A stretch of 64,000 bases of DNA from Chelydra serpentina (Eukaryota; Chordata; Testudines; Chelydridae), in the NCBI GenBank assembly GCA_037349315.1, contig JBAIAC010000007.1, forward strand, positions 3,348,001 through 3,412,000, in the 5' to 3' direction. Below the pieces are notes generated by a model. It was given only the letters and a program-made list of their open reading frames with translations. It did not search any database and was not told where the DNA came from. Shown here piece by piece: positions 43,663 through 56,149 of this stretch. Both the position numbers and the translations under genes were made by a program. Position 1 is the first letter of the stretch; every line of letters starts with the position of its first letter.

Positions 43663-44442
43663 CATAGGTGCCGACTCCGTTGGTGCTCCGGGGCTGGAGC
43701 ACCCACGGGGAAAAATTGGTGGGTGCTGAGCACCCACCGGCAGCTCCCCGCCAGCCCCCCACTTGCGCTCAGCTTCCGGATTCCGCTTCCGGAGGCGTGG
43801 CCCAAGAAGCCGCTTTTTTTAGTTTACAAGCCTGCTGCCCATCAGCTGTGCGGGGGTGGGGGAGTGCCACAGCGGTGCCTCAGGGGAGGGGTATGGGGAG
43901 GAGGCGGAGCCGGGCTCTCCGCCTCCTCCCCGTACCCCTCACCTGAGGTGTCGGGGGGGGGGGGGAGTGCTGCGGCGGTGCCTCGGGGGAGGGGTATGGG
44001 GAGGAGGTGGAGCCGGGCTCTCCGCCTCCTCCCCGTACCCCTCACCTGAGGTGTCGTGGGGGGGGGGGGGGAGTGCTGCGGCGGTGCCTCGGGGGAGGGG
44101 TATGGGGAGGAGGCACAGCTGACGGGCGGCAGGCCTGTGAACTAAAAAAAGCGGCTTCGCGGGCCGCGCTTCTGGAAGCGGAACCCAGAAGCTGAGATGA
44201 GCTGGGCGGGGGCTGGCGGGGATCTGCCGATGGGTGCCAGGCTGCTTCTCCCCCCTCCCTCCCAGGCTTGCAAGCCTGGTGGTGGTGGGGGGGGGTGCCG
44301 GCAGGGAGATGCAGCGTGCCCGGGGAAGAGGTGGGGGTGGGGATTTGGGGAAGAGGTGGAATGGGGGCAGGGCCGGGGGTGGAGTTGGGGTGGGGCCAGG
44401 GGCGTGAGCACCCACCGGTGCCGACAAAAGTTGGCGCCTATG
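43663..44442. mobile_element. hAT-type element with cataggtgcc ends
   Basis: Starts cataggtgccgac and ends gttggcgcctatg. The 8-bp duplication gttctggc is perfect (43655-43662 and 44443-44450). The interior carries two nearly identical ~125-bp units with 'gtgcctcgggggaggggtatgg' (units around 43860-44110), G-runs, and inverted 'aagcggaacccagaagctga'/'cagcttccggattccgctt' segments. No transposase. Confidence 0.88.
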
Positions 44443-45710
44443 GTTCTGGCTACCTCGGGGCAGAGAGGTGTCAAAATGCCTCTAGGACTAGCCATGGTGG
44501 CCACCCTGAAGACCCTCCCACGGGCTGTAGCATGGAAAGCTAGAACAGAGACATTTGTTACTTACAGTGACCAAGTGCTACTTAGGTGCAAAGTCCCATT
44601 CTGAGCCCCTGCTCAACCATGTTTTCCTAATGGTTTGGAGGAGGCAGGATCGCCGTTGTTGTAGGATTGCTGTAGTAGTTTTGAGAGAATCGGAGTGGCT
44701 TAGAAACAAGAGACACTTGTGGCCAAATCGACCTGGGCTTTTCGCATCTGTGGAAGGTCCAGTAAATCAGTGGAACCACAGTGGTGGCTTTTGCACTGAG
44801 TGTCTGAGATAGGAGAAACTTGCACACTCCCCGTGTAAACAGCAGAGATCAGCACCCACCAGGAGTGCGGCAGTGGTTGGAGGTTTGATGGCCAATGGCT
44901 TCAAGAATGGAGCCACAAATCCCATGTGCAGGCTTCCAGCCTAGCAGTGCGTTTGTCCTGGCTCTGGGTTATTATGGACAATTCCATCCCCTCCCAGTCT
45001 CTGTGTTGGCTCCCTTTAAGGTGGGCTTTAAGCAGAGTCACCAAAATACAATTTACATTATTTCTCTTTTGGAGACAGAGTTTGAAGTGGGATTTTTTAA
45101 AAGGAGTTTTGTAGACAAAACAGTACATTACAGCCCAGGGGTTATGGTTATTGTTTGGTACCTAACATACCCTGCCCTTTGCAAAGTGGGGAGTGAGGAG
45201 ACCCTTCAGAGTGGAGGAGGGAGGGCGTGAAGAAACGGCTGTGGGTGTCAGGGATACAGTTTCCTCTGTTTTACCTGGCTGGAGTTAAAATTTGAATGGA
45301 GTGCAGAGTCATTTATTGGCCTTTCCATACAGAAGGCAATTGCGTTAGTTTCAAGTAAGAGAGCAGATACAGGTGCAGAGGTTCTCTATAGAGAAATTCA
45401 CACACCAGATGCCTGGCTAACAGCTTGTAATTTATTTATTTATTTTGCACGTAGTGATTTCTTTTCATGATACAATTGTATCGAAGATTTTGGCAGGGGC
45501 TTTTTAAATACCAGCATTTTTCTGTTCTAGGCCCTGATCCTGAAAAGCCTTTTTTACATGCTTCAGGGGAAGGATTCATGTGCTTAAAGTTAAGCAACTT
45601 GCATAATTTGATGCAGGTTCAGGGCCCTAACCTGTAACAAGTCTGTGCCCTCTTTACAGGCCCGAGTCAGAGTCCGTGGACTCCAGTGAGCTTTGGATCA
45701 AGCCCTAGAT
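44443..45710. other. intron, no exon seen
   Basis: A foldback-type segment lies at 45533-45632 ('ccctgatcctgaaaagcc' to 'aggttcagggcc'). Otherwise nothing is recognised. Confidence 0.4.
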
Positions 45711-46018
45711 CAGGGGTCAGCAACCTTTCAGAAGTGGTGTGCCAAGTCTTCATTTATTCACTCTAATTTAAGGTTTTGCCTGCCAGTAATACATGTTAAT
45801 GTTTTTAGAAGGTCTCTTTCTATAAGTCTTTAATATATAACTAAACTATTGTATGTAAAGTAAATAAGGTTTTTAAAATGTTTAAGAAGCTTCATTTAAA
45901 ATTAAATTAAGATGCAGAGTCCCCCAGACCGGTGGCCAGCACCTGGGCAGTGTGAGTGCCACTGAAAATCAGCTTGCGTGCCGCCTTTGGCACGCGTGCC
46001 ATAAGTTGCCTACCCCTG
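45711..46018. mobile_element. hAT-type MITE with caggggtcagcaacc ends
   Basis: Starts caggggtcagcaaccttt and ends aagttgcctacccctg. The 8-bp duplication ccctagat is perfect (45703-45710, 46019-46026). 308 bp. Confidence 0.93.
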
Positions 46019-46026
46019 CCCTAGAT

Positions 46027-46985
46027 GGTGATTTACTACTGTGCTATTGTTAATTTTCGTTCTGATCCTGCAAGGTGCCGAGTGACCTCACCTCCAGTTG
46101 AAGTCAGCAGGAGTTGTGGCTGCTCAACATTTCTTAAGATTAGGCCACGGGACTTTTGAGACCTCTGAATGTTCTCACACAGTCTGACTAAAATGGATTG
46201 GGCCAGCAGGTATGGTGACTTTAAGGTGTATAGGCTCTCAGGAGCAATTTCTGTTGGAGGAGGAATTGTTTATTACTGTGGTCTGTATACAGTGCTCTGG
46301 CAGAATGGATGAGCTGAGTTCTTGTGGCTCTTCTCCCTTTGAACCAGTTTGTGATGTTTATGCAATACTGGAATTGGAAGCATGAGATGTTTCTCTTACT
46401 GTCTGCAATAATGCACCCGGGGAGGTTGGAGGCCTTTTCTCCTTTGCAGCTTGATGGCTAATGACAAGCATCAGCAGACACATGGTCTTTTAGTGATATA
46501 GATACAGGAATCTCTGTAGGATGTGGGTTTTTTTCTGACAGTGCTGTTACACTACAGGGCTGAACCAACTTTCACTGAGTGGAAAGGGTCCTCTTGACTT
46601 TAATGGCAGCTGGATCTGCTCTCGTGTGCTGAGCTGCCATGCTTGATAAAGTGTGTTTATTTAAAAAAAAAAAAATTATACTTCAAGTATCATCTGCAGG
46701 ATCCATCCTTGATTCACTCGACTCTGTGCTCCAAAGCAATAGATCACCCTAGGATAGGGGTGGAAGCAAATATAGGTCACCTTATAGAAACTCTAGCTCT
46801 GTCTTGTTATTACTCTTTGCACATAATTGGTTCCAGATTTTCCTCTAAACTTTAGATCAGTCAGATAACTAACCTGGCCTTGCTTGTGGCGTGTTAGTTT
46901 TCCTGCTGTTTGCCAAGATGTATTACTTGCTCTGGACTTGGATATGCTTCTGTGTTGTGTTAGTAATTGTTTTATTGTTACTTTT
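46027..46985. other. intron, no exon seen
   Basis: Foldback-type segment at 46057-46145; a 13-nt A run near 46662. No exon. Confidence 0.4.
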
Positions 46986-47097
46986 TATAACACTTTTCAC
47001 CCACGAAAGTTTATGCTCCAATATGTCTGTTAGTCTATAAGGTGCCACAGGACTCTTTGTCGCTTCTACAGATCCAGACTAACACGGCTACCCCTCT
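46986..47097 (-). mobile_element. short Penelope-associated repeat, reverse
   Basis: On the minus strand: 'agaggggtagccgtgttag', 'gacaaagagtcctgtggcac' and 'gagcataaactttcgtggg'. The head and tail match the two ends of the longer element at 57162-57990 in compact form. Confidence 0.55.
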
Positions 47098-48550
47098 GAT
47101 ACTTGACACTGTGTGGAAAGTACAGCTGGTGAAAATTTCTCCCTTGAAACTTTTTTCCCAGTGAAAAACAGTCTTTTTGTGAAATTTTCTTTAGATTTCT
47201 GATTTTAATTAAACTAAAAAACCAATATGTTTGTGTTTTTTTTCATTTTTTTTTTGTTTTTGTTCTTTATCTTGCTTTTTTCCCCCAGTGGCAAAATGGA
47301 AAAAAGGAGGGGAAAAAAGGTTGGGGAATCTGAAAAAGCCAAAAAAGTCAGGTTTTCATTTCTTTGTTGAAAGCTTTTTTTGTTTTGTTTTTGAAACATA
47401 CTTCCCATTTCTCAAACAGTATTGTGTACAGTTAAATGTTTTCTTTACAGATTTTGTCTTTGCTGCCATTGGGATATCCCCACGCAGTAATCATGGAGCA
47501 CAAGTCAGCATGATTTTTTTGCCTGCTGTCTAGTTGTGCCTTGGGATTGCCAGTTGTGTCAGTACAGCTCTGAAAAGAGGGGTTGTTAACTTAGAAAGCA
47601 CCACACCTTACAGTGCCAGAGAATTGGATTTTAAAAATAGAAACCTTAGGCTGTTTCCCTCCAGATAATGTGAATGTTGATGAGATGTTGAGTTTTAACT
47701 ACCTGCATGACCCTTTCAGATAAGAATTGTTATTGACTTGCAGTATTATGTTAAACTGATAAGAATTCTTTTTAAAACAAAAAAAAACTAGAAAAAATAC
47801 TTCGTATAACAATCTGCTCAGCTCATAGCCAGTAGCCCAATCTTCCTCCTCACACTCATACTTTGAGGTTATGATGCTTGATTTATAAGAGTCTGACCCA
47901 GCCAGGTGCTGTGGGCCCTTAGCTTCTGGTGGGAAATGCTCAGCTCAGGATTGGACTCTTAAGAATTTAATTAGAGTTTAATCTGAATATTTTGAGAAAT
48001 GCTAGAGCACCTCCTGAAATGCCTACAGTGAAATCCTGGCTCCACTGACAAAATTCCCATTGACTTAAGCGAGGTTAAGATTTCACCCCTAGAGTTCAAA
48101 TTGTGGCTTCTTGGGGGTTTGATCCTGCACCCATGGTAATGAGTTCAGTGACTTGAGTATTACGGGATCAGATATGGGTGGTGATTCAATCCTACTGAAG
48201 TCCATGAGAGGCTTTCCATTGACTTCAGTGGGTGTTGGATTGGGCTGTGGGTGAGAAAAGTGTGCAGGGAGCCATGTTCACCTCTCCCCCGCCAGGACCA
48301 TGAGGGTCAGCACAGGGCCTGGCAGCAGCTGGGTGCTGGAGCTGCCCGAGCACAAAGGTGGGCTGGCTAGCATGGCTGATGGCACTTGGTGCCCCAAAGG
48401 GGCATGTCCAGCCAGGCCTCGAGGGTACACAGTACAGTGTGTGTGTGTGCGGGTGTGCGCGCATGCAGGAAAGATTGGTATGGTGAACACTAGGGATTGC
48501 ACCCCCTGTAGATAAATGGACCTCTGCAGCTACTTAGCTCCTATCTCTTA
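47098..48550. other. intron, AT-rich part and a foldback repeat
   Basis: 47110-47420 is T-rich with AAAATT words. A foldback-type segment lies at 48118-48245 ('tccattgacttcagtggg'). No exon. Confidence 0.4.
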
Positions 48551-48845
48551 GGGCTGGTCCACACTAGGGGGGGGGATCGATCTAAGAGACGCAACTTCAG
48601 CTATGTGAATAACGTAGCTGAAGTCGAATATCTTAGATCGATTTCAAAAGGTACTTACCCCGGTCCACACGGCAGCAGGCAGGCTCCCCCGTCGACAGCG
48701 CTTCCTCCGCTCGCCGAGCTGGAGTTCCGGTGTCGACGGGGAGCGGTTCTGCGATCGATTTATCGCGTCTAGACGAGACACGATAAATCGATCCCAGAAC
48801 ATCGATCACTACCCGCCGAATCAGGCGGGTAGTGTAGACTAGCCC
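48551..48845. mobile_element. Harbinger-type MITE with three hairpins, copy 1
   Basis: Termini GGGCTGGTCCACACTA and TAGTGTAGACTAGCCC match as inverted repeats at 14 of 16 positions. The flanking duplication is tta (48548-48550, 48846-48848), as expected for PIF/Harbinger. Internal perfect stems: 48576-48587 with 48631-48642, and inside it 48594-48603 with 48615-48624; 48751-48765 region with 48781-48795; 48808-48817 with 48824-48833. Confidence 0.85.
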
Positions 48846-48848
48846 TTA

Positions 48849-50639
48849 GAGTGGCTATTGGGCTGGAAGGCACAAGTTAGCTGTTGGTGTTAGGATGGAT
48901 ATTTGGATCCCTTCTGTGCACATCACTGGAGGAGGTGTAGGCTGCTGTTATGGGCAGTTAAAGTCTTTTACCTCTCTAATATCAGCATGCACTTAAAGCC
49001 CCACACATCCCCCAACTGAATGGTGTTTTGCAAAGTTTTTGCATATAAATCCAGGGGCCACTGCCAACTTAAAAAAAATCACACTTTCATCCGCAGACTA
49101 GTGTTGTTACAGGTAGCCGCTGAAGTTTGAGTGAGCAAGCAAGGGGACTGGAACAAGGGGTGCTGAGGGTACAGCAGAACTCCCTGGTTTGAAGTGGTTT
49201 CCATCATACACTGGGTTTACAATTTTGTTCAATGGCTTTCAGCATCCCCACTGTACAAATTGTTCTGTGAGCGAGTGATTCTTTTTTAACCTCTGTTTTC
49301 CAGTTTGTTTACTTTAGATTTTTGACAGCACCTTGTGTATAGTCCGTTTCATTGCTGATGGATGCTGCACACTCTTGCCAGGGCTCTGTGATTGGGCATT
49401 TAGCAATAAGACCAGCAGCAGAATTGGAAGTGGAAAGTGAACAGGCACCAAGCAGCAACGGTGTGAACAGAGAGAACGAGGATGGGAAGAGAAGGGGAGA
49501 TCTAATTATGTTTGTTGTTCTTCTCTGGCCTTCCCAAAGGAGTCTTCTAAACATATCCAGGGGCGGAGGGAGGGCAGAAATATCCTTATAACATTTTCTT
49601 TTAAGGATTATTTTTTAAATTCAGGTCATGCTATTCAAATGGTATCTTCTCAGGAAATTCTTTTCAATTTGTCAGCTAAAATAAATTCAAATTTACAGTG
49701 TCCCTTTAGCAGTGCACAACTTTGTGACTGTCAGTATTGCACGAAGAACACATTTTGGATGGCACGTTTAGTAACATTTCATCATAAAAGGATTTTGAAA
49801 TAATCAGCGTGGCACTGAATGCTTTGTATCGTACATGTCAAACCTCTGTTGTTAAGAGTACCTCTATAAATAAAGGTGCATGCTACATTCATGTACATAA
49901 GGGTAATAGCTATTATAATAACAGCTGTCCAACCAAACTGCCCAGCCTTTTAAATGACCTATCAAAGATTCCACAAAGAATGAATATTTAGCGTGGCAGA
50001 GCTGCTAAAAGTGGTCTTTATACTAGTAAGTCCCTGCTAGTAAGTAACAGGTGGCCTGTATTCACACGTTTCGGTTGAGGTCCTGGTTTTATATTTCACG
50101 CAAAGCAAATGTTGCATTAATATAACTTTTGTGTTGTGGTTAAAGTGCAAGGCTCTGCATTAATTTTCTGCAAATTGCACTTGCAGGTTCAGTTTGTCCT
50201 CTCCTTTTTTGTGGGAGTGGATAAACACTAAGAAGTCTTTCTGGACAAGTCACAGCAGCTGGAGGGTACGGGTTTCTCTGTGGAGTGAAGGAATTTGTTC
50301 AGAGAAGCTATTGTTCAACTGTGTTCTCAGCATTTTGGCAACTGTTCTTCAGATTAACCCTTTGCTCTGTACAAAGGGTTGCAAAAATATAATCAGATGC
50401 TTTTGCATTGTTAGAAGTAAATATACTTTGGCCATGTCTAAATGTGGAATAGAGGTTACAGAGTGTGAGGAAACTGCTTTAAATCCCTCTTAAAGCCAAA
50501 TTCAGTGTCACCGCTGATCAGTTATTTTCTGATTTTAAAATAAAACCATTTCTCTGATTTTCCTGAGCAAACACAATATCAAAGAGAGCTACCAATTTAG
50601 GGGCCATGAAGCCTGGCCCATGGAGTACTGAAGGGTGTC
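48849..50639. other. intron, no exon seen
   Basis: Nothing recognised except a segment at about 49195-49265 (gtttacaattttgttcaatgg...) that may be a repeat relic. No exon. Confidence 0.4.
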
Positions 50640-51300
50640 ACCCTTCAAGTCCGAGTATCCAAGACTTTGGGTACTGAACATGCAACTTCATTTAGACCCA
50701 TAAAGTCAAACGCAACTCTGTTCGCAGCCATTACTGTACACCTCTCTGAGGTAATACTGGTGTGACCACTGCTAGAATGCTGTGTCCTGTTCTGGTGTCC
50801 CCAGTTCAGGAAGGATGTTGATAATTTGGAGGAAGTTCTGAGAAGATCTGTGAGAATGATTAAAGGTTTAGAAAACATGCTTAATAGAGAGAGACTCAAG
50901 GAGTTCAACATATTTAGCTTAACAAAGAGAAGGTTAAGGGGTGACTGGATCACAGTTTATAAGTACCTAAATGGGAAACAGAACATTTGATAATGGGCTC
51001 TTCAGTCTAGCAGACAAAGGTATAACAAGATTCAATGGTTGGAAGTTGAAGCTTGTCAAATTCAGATTGGAAATAAGGTACACATTTTTAATGATGGTAA
51101 TTAACTGTCGGAAAAAATCACCAAGGGTCATGGTGGAATCTCCATCACTTTCAGTTTTTAAATCAAGGTTACACCAGATCTTTTAGAAAAACAGCCAAGC
51201 AGCAGTTAATTCAGTGAAGTCCTATGCTCTGTGTTATACATGAAGTCAGACTAGATAATCACAATGCCCCCTCTAGCCTTGGACTCTATGAATATATTCA
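50640..51300 (+). mobile_element. CR1 LINE with end of ORF2
   Basis: The left part encodes, with breaks, the CR1 ORF2 C-terminus (ECCVLFW-like region, then RMIKGLEN, then LFSLTKRRLRG-like, then YKYLNG). The 3' UTR ends 'gtcagactagataatcac'. 5'-truncated and degraded. Confidence 0.85.
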
Positions 51301-51979
51301 GAACCACTGCAGAGCCCAATGTTCGGGGGCATGTAAGACCTGATCAACGGCTTGCCCAGCCCAGGCCGTTACACACAGGGGACTGCAGGGAGTTACAGCA
51401 GGGAGGGCATTATCAATGGGCAGATTCCCCCTGAATGAAATAACACAAACCCCCACACAGACGACCAATTGCTAGTTAATCCATTTTACTAGGTGCAGTG
51501 TCTACTGCATTAGGAATAAAGGTTTCAGTGTGAGAGCAGTCACCAAAAAGGCTGCCTGGATTGTGCAGGAAGGAGAGTCACTTTGATGGCTGTCAGTCAT
51601 GTTTGAAATATTTATGCGCTTATCTGCTTTAGTGCAGGTTCTTCTCCCCCCGCCCCCTAGTTTGAATCTGACAGAACTGTTTACGGTGCTGTATCCATTA
51701 AAGAGATGCACATCTCATTTCAGCGTTTGCATCTCCTCCAATAAACACTTCAGCAGATCTTTTCCTAGGAATGTCTCCTACTGCGTATTAAAAAAGCCGC
51801 CCGTGAGAGTGCTTCGCTAGAGAAAATTAGCATTTCTGTTTTAAAAATGACTAACATAACAATCCTGGCTCTTTCCCCATTCCTAGAAGCCTCCAGTGAT
51901 GTCTCTGAAACTCCTTGGGTTGTGTGCACAAAGTAGGATGTGGGGATGGGGGAATTTTCTCTCTCACCCACACCCCCCC
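51301..51979. other. intron, no exon seen
   Basis: Nothing recognised. Confidence 0.4.
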
Positions 51980-52783
51980 TGCCCCTCCCCCTGGAAAGTG
52001 TCAGGGGTGAGACCAGCTGGGACCAGCTGCTGGCTTGCTCCCTGCCTAACTTTGCTGCTAGGCAACCAGTGAGCCCAGCTGCGCTGCCTTAAGTGTGGCC
52101 CTCACAGCAGATCAGTGGCTGTTCAACGTGTACCATGCCCACAGCTGGGCTTGCCCTGCTCCTGTGTCCGGTCCCCACTCCTGCCTGGTTCCTGGCCTGC
52201 TTCGGCCTTGTTTCCAAACCTGCTTCTGCACCCCCTATGGCCTGCTCCAGCCCCTGTTCCCCTCTGACTCCTGGCTTTGATCCTTGGCTCCCCTCTGGCT
52301 TACGACTCTGGTTGACTCTCCAGCTTTAACCAGTAGGCCAAACTCTCGTTTCAACCCCTAGGCCTGAGCACCCACGGCCTAGTGGGCTACAGTAAGGGGT
52401 GCACTCTGCAGTAACGTCATAGCTGCTACTCCAGCTTTCTGGGGGTAGCTGTCAGGGCTGCCCAGTTTGCCCCAGGCCCCGCCATTTGAGCGCCCCCTCA
52501 AACCCATTCAGTTTGCATGAGCGACATTGTGATGTGGCGTTGCGACACCATGTGCTGGGAGCTGGGCCCAGCCCTACGAGACAGGAGCCGCCATTGCATG
52601 GGGTGAGTGTGGGGCAGGCTTGTGCTGCGTCCCGCAGCCCCCACTGGCCGAGGGCGGCGAACCGCGGCCAGTGGGAGCCGTGACTGGCTGAACCTGCCGC
52701 CGCGGCAGGTAAACAAACCGGTCCGGCGCGCCAGGGGCTGTCCCTGAAGAATCAGTGGACCACAGTTGAGAACCACCGCCTGA
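51980..52783. mobile_element. GC-rich repeat block with a hAT-type right end
   Basis: The right end 'ccacagttgagaaccaccg' is the end of a common hAT-type MITE family ('...gttctcaac' inverted). The interior palindrome 52634-52680 ('gcagcccccactggcc' / 'ggccagtgggagccg') is like that in the element at 40282. The left part (51980-52440) is a C-rich segment of unknown class. No clear left terminus. Confidence 0.4.
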
Positions 52784-53924
52784 AGATGAGTGGGGCCTGA
52801 TTCTGGTTTCATTTACCTCAGAATGGCACTGGTGTTACCCCACTGGGCCAAGCTGTGCTCTTGATTGCACTGGTGTATATGCAGAGCCACCCCCCACCCC
52901 TTGGGCTTTGAAGGACTCATTCTGGATTTCTATGGCCGAATCTGATCCATTAAGTTCATTGAAGTTGCTCCTAATTGATACTGGTTTACTCGGATAACTT
53001 GGATACGCTCTTGTCAGGATTTTTCCTTCAGCAGCCTGCAGAAGCCTCTGGTGGCAGCCGACACATCCCATGCGAAGGCAGACCACAGAGTTCCTGAGTT
53101 TATAAATAAAACAGATTTGCTGCAAGAATAGTAATTGGTTGGCTCTCCTGCTTGTGTAACTTTATAGAAGGGCAGCCATTGAGGAGCAAGGAGCTTGGCA
53201 CTCTGCAAAGCCCTAGCTCTCTTCTGCTTTGGCAGGTGGCAGGCCCCCTCTCCCAGGCAAGGCCATGAGAGAACTGATGGTGATTTGCTGCTGCTTGTTG
53301 TGCTGGCCATATTGCATAGAAGTGAAACCACGAGCTTGTTTAGGAGGGCAATAATTGGTGGTGCATATGGAGCTAAGGCCTTATCTAAATTGAGGATTTT
53401 TGTAGTTCTGTAGCTGCACCGATGTCGTGGTATTATTCATTTATTGTATTATTGTAGGTCCTAGGAACCTCAGTCATAGACCAGAACCCGATTGTAGCTG
53501 CATCAGTGCAAACGCTTAGTGCAGACACACTGCATCAATGCAAAAAGTGGCTAACACCATTGCCGCTTATCCTGAAATTACGGTACTGGAAACCTTCCCC
53601 CCCACCCCCCCAGCAGACAAAACAATATTACAGTACTGCAAAAAATCCAAACCAGCATCCCTTACCTTTGTTGTCTCTGAAGTGCTAACAGGAGTGAAAG
53701 ATAGTAAGTTAATTCTGTCATTAAAGTAAGCAGATCTGTCTCTAGACACAATCAGAGAACAGTTCTATTAAGAAGGTGACATTTTTTGCATTTGTCCAGA
53801 GTAGAACCTCTGTTTGGGATAAATCCCACTCACATTTACACTGGTGTAATGTGAAGTTAGTGGACTAGATTCTCAGTGGATGTAAATCAGTGTAGCTCCA
53901 CTGACTTCAATGGAGGAAGAATGA
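52784..53924. other. intron, no exon seen
   Basis: Nothing recognised with confidence. A foldback-type segment lies at 53825-53905 ('ccactgacttcaatggagg'). Confidence 0.4.
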
Positions 53925-54140
53925 TCTAGTGGGTAGGGCGCTGGACAAGTTTGTCCAATTTCTGACTCAGCCACAGACTTCCTGTGGGACTTTTGGCAAG
54001 TTACTTAAGCTACCCAGCCTCAGAGCCCCATTATGACATAATACTTCCCTATCTCAGTGGGGTGTTTGGAGGATAAAATCCACTAATGATTGATTGTGCC
54101 CAAATACTGGGTGATGAGGCCCAGATAAGTATTTGAATTG
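53925..54140 (+). repeat. MIR/CORE-SINE relic
   Basis: Starts 'gatctagtgggtagggcgctgg', then 'ctgactcagccacagacttcc', 'ggcaagttacttaagc' and 'cagcctcagagcccc'. One of the better preserved MIRs here. Confidence 0.8.
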
Positions 54141-56103
54141 AATCTGTCATAGTGTAGTTAATTGGGAGTAACTAGGGGCAGCGTTTAACTCTAAATTTAT
54201 TTAAGTATGAGTTCTACGAAATAGAATTGAGATGTATTGATCTAATATGCGTATTTTGGTTTAATTTACCCTTATAACATACACCACTTTGTTTTATTAA
54301 TATTGTATCTGAAGCCTTTAAAGATCTGTCTCTGGCAGTGAGGATTAAAAACTAGTAATCTGTATGCTAAGAAATGTCAATTTATGTCTAGGATTTCATT
54401 GGCGTTGAGAGTTCTGTAGGGTAAGAAAATCTGATTGTGTGTGGTGTTGCAGTTTTCACTAGGAGAGCATATTAAAGTTAGCATGTTGATAACACAAATA
54501 GAATGGAAGTGAATGAATTTCAGATATGAAACTAAATCCAACAGCATTAAGTGCTAGTGGTGATTTGTAAGAGTTTAATTTTTGCATGTGGAGTCAGAGT
54601 AATAGGGTTGCGTTATCTTTTATAGGATTTAAGAAGCCACTCTTTAATTTTCTTTTAATGTTGCAGCACTTTAAAATAATATAGGGTGACACTAAGCACA
54701 GTTAATTGCTGTTTAAATGCATGGTATTTTCCATTTCTCAATAGACTTGCAATTTGTGAAACAATACTTCTGTTTTCAAGAAGAACTTTACAGGAAATGA
54801 AACCACTGGAATCTTTGCAGATAAAATACACACTTGTTTTGTAAGGGGAGAGAGAGCCTTTTAACGTTCTAGTTTTCATTTCAATGTGCATAGTTTCCCA
54901 CGTAGCTGTCACCCAAAAGCACTTAAAGGGAGACTCCCAATTTGAAATCTTGTTAGTTTCAACAGATAAGTTGATATGTTTCATGTGCTGCACCTGCCCT
55001 TTCCACCACCTGCCACTTTTTATGGTTTCACAGTCATCACATTTTCCTGTCTTTAAATACTGTTTTTTCTCCCCTTTTGCTGTTTGAAAGACCCACATGG
55101 GCTGGGGAACTGACTGGTTGACTCTACAGGAGAAATGAGTGAAAATGACTAGACACAAAGGCCCTCATCCTCAGCTATGATTTGAGTTCAAAGCACTGCT
55201 CATTCTGTGTGTGTGAGACAGACAAAGGTAGCCTTAGCACTCCACTGACCCTGGGCACCGATGTGCCAGCCCAGTTCCCTAGATTACTTGAGAGCTGCAT
55301 AAGGGGCCAGTAGAGAAGTCAAGGAATGGTGGGAGAAGGTAAGGACATCCGGACCACACTCTCTCATCCTCAGCTACGAATAGGAAGGGCTGTGACCCAG
55401 GAGCAGGATGGATTGGGGCTGGTAGGTGCTATGGGGATGGGTGGCAGTATAAGAGAGAGGAAATCCACTTGGTGGCATCGTACTTCCAGAAGCTGGGAAA
55501 TACACGAGTAACCTAATTCTGACATAGTTAGCATTACCTCACTCACCTGCCCTTTTCCCCCTGAAAAGGAGTTCTGGGGGCACAAGCCGGAGGGGAAGTC
55601 GATGGGAGCTCAGCAGCACGAAGGGTAGGGGGCCTGGAAATACTGCAGTGGCATTCAATCACTGGGCTGATGTCCCTGGACTCTGTGGTGCCCAGAGGTC
55701 TGTGAGTCTAGGGGGCAGCTCTGTGTGCGCACCTTGCTTCCTGACACCGTGATGCAATAGAAACTGGGGGTGGGGAATTGTGGCATTCCCTGACCCCAGT
55801 GTGGGGTTTTCCCATGGGTAGACAGTCTGGCCTTAAGTTAGGAATGAATTTCTAGCAGTAAGGTTGAATACTCTAGATAATGGAATATGTGGTCAAAGGA
55901 GACAGCTGACACACTGCCAGCGAAGGTCTCCCAAAGATAAAACAATTCAGAGATTGCTCTAAGACCTCAGTGGTTCAGGAGCCAAATTTGCTATCACTGT
56001 TACCCATAGGAGGCACAGTAGTGTGAATTCATGGTTTCGTTTACTATAGTACTGTATGTTCTGATTTAAACAGTATGACGGGGAAATATTTAGTGATTTT
56101 TAA

Positions 56104-56149
<46 letters not shown>

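Noticed and set aside
51980..52440. Possible LTR beginning at 'tgtcaggggtgagacc'
   Set aside because: No matching CA end or duplication could be located.
54655..55158. 167-codon minus-strand frame
   Set aside because: No domain, no splice or promoter context, AT-rich intron; a chance open frame is likelier.
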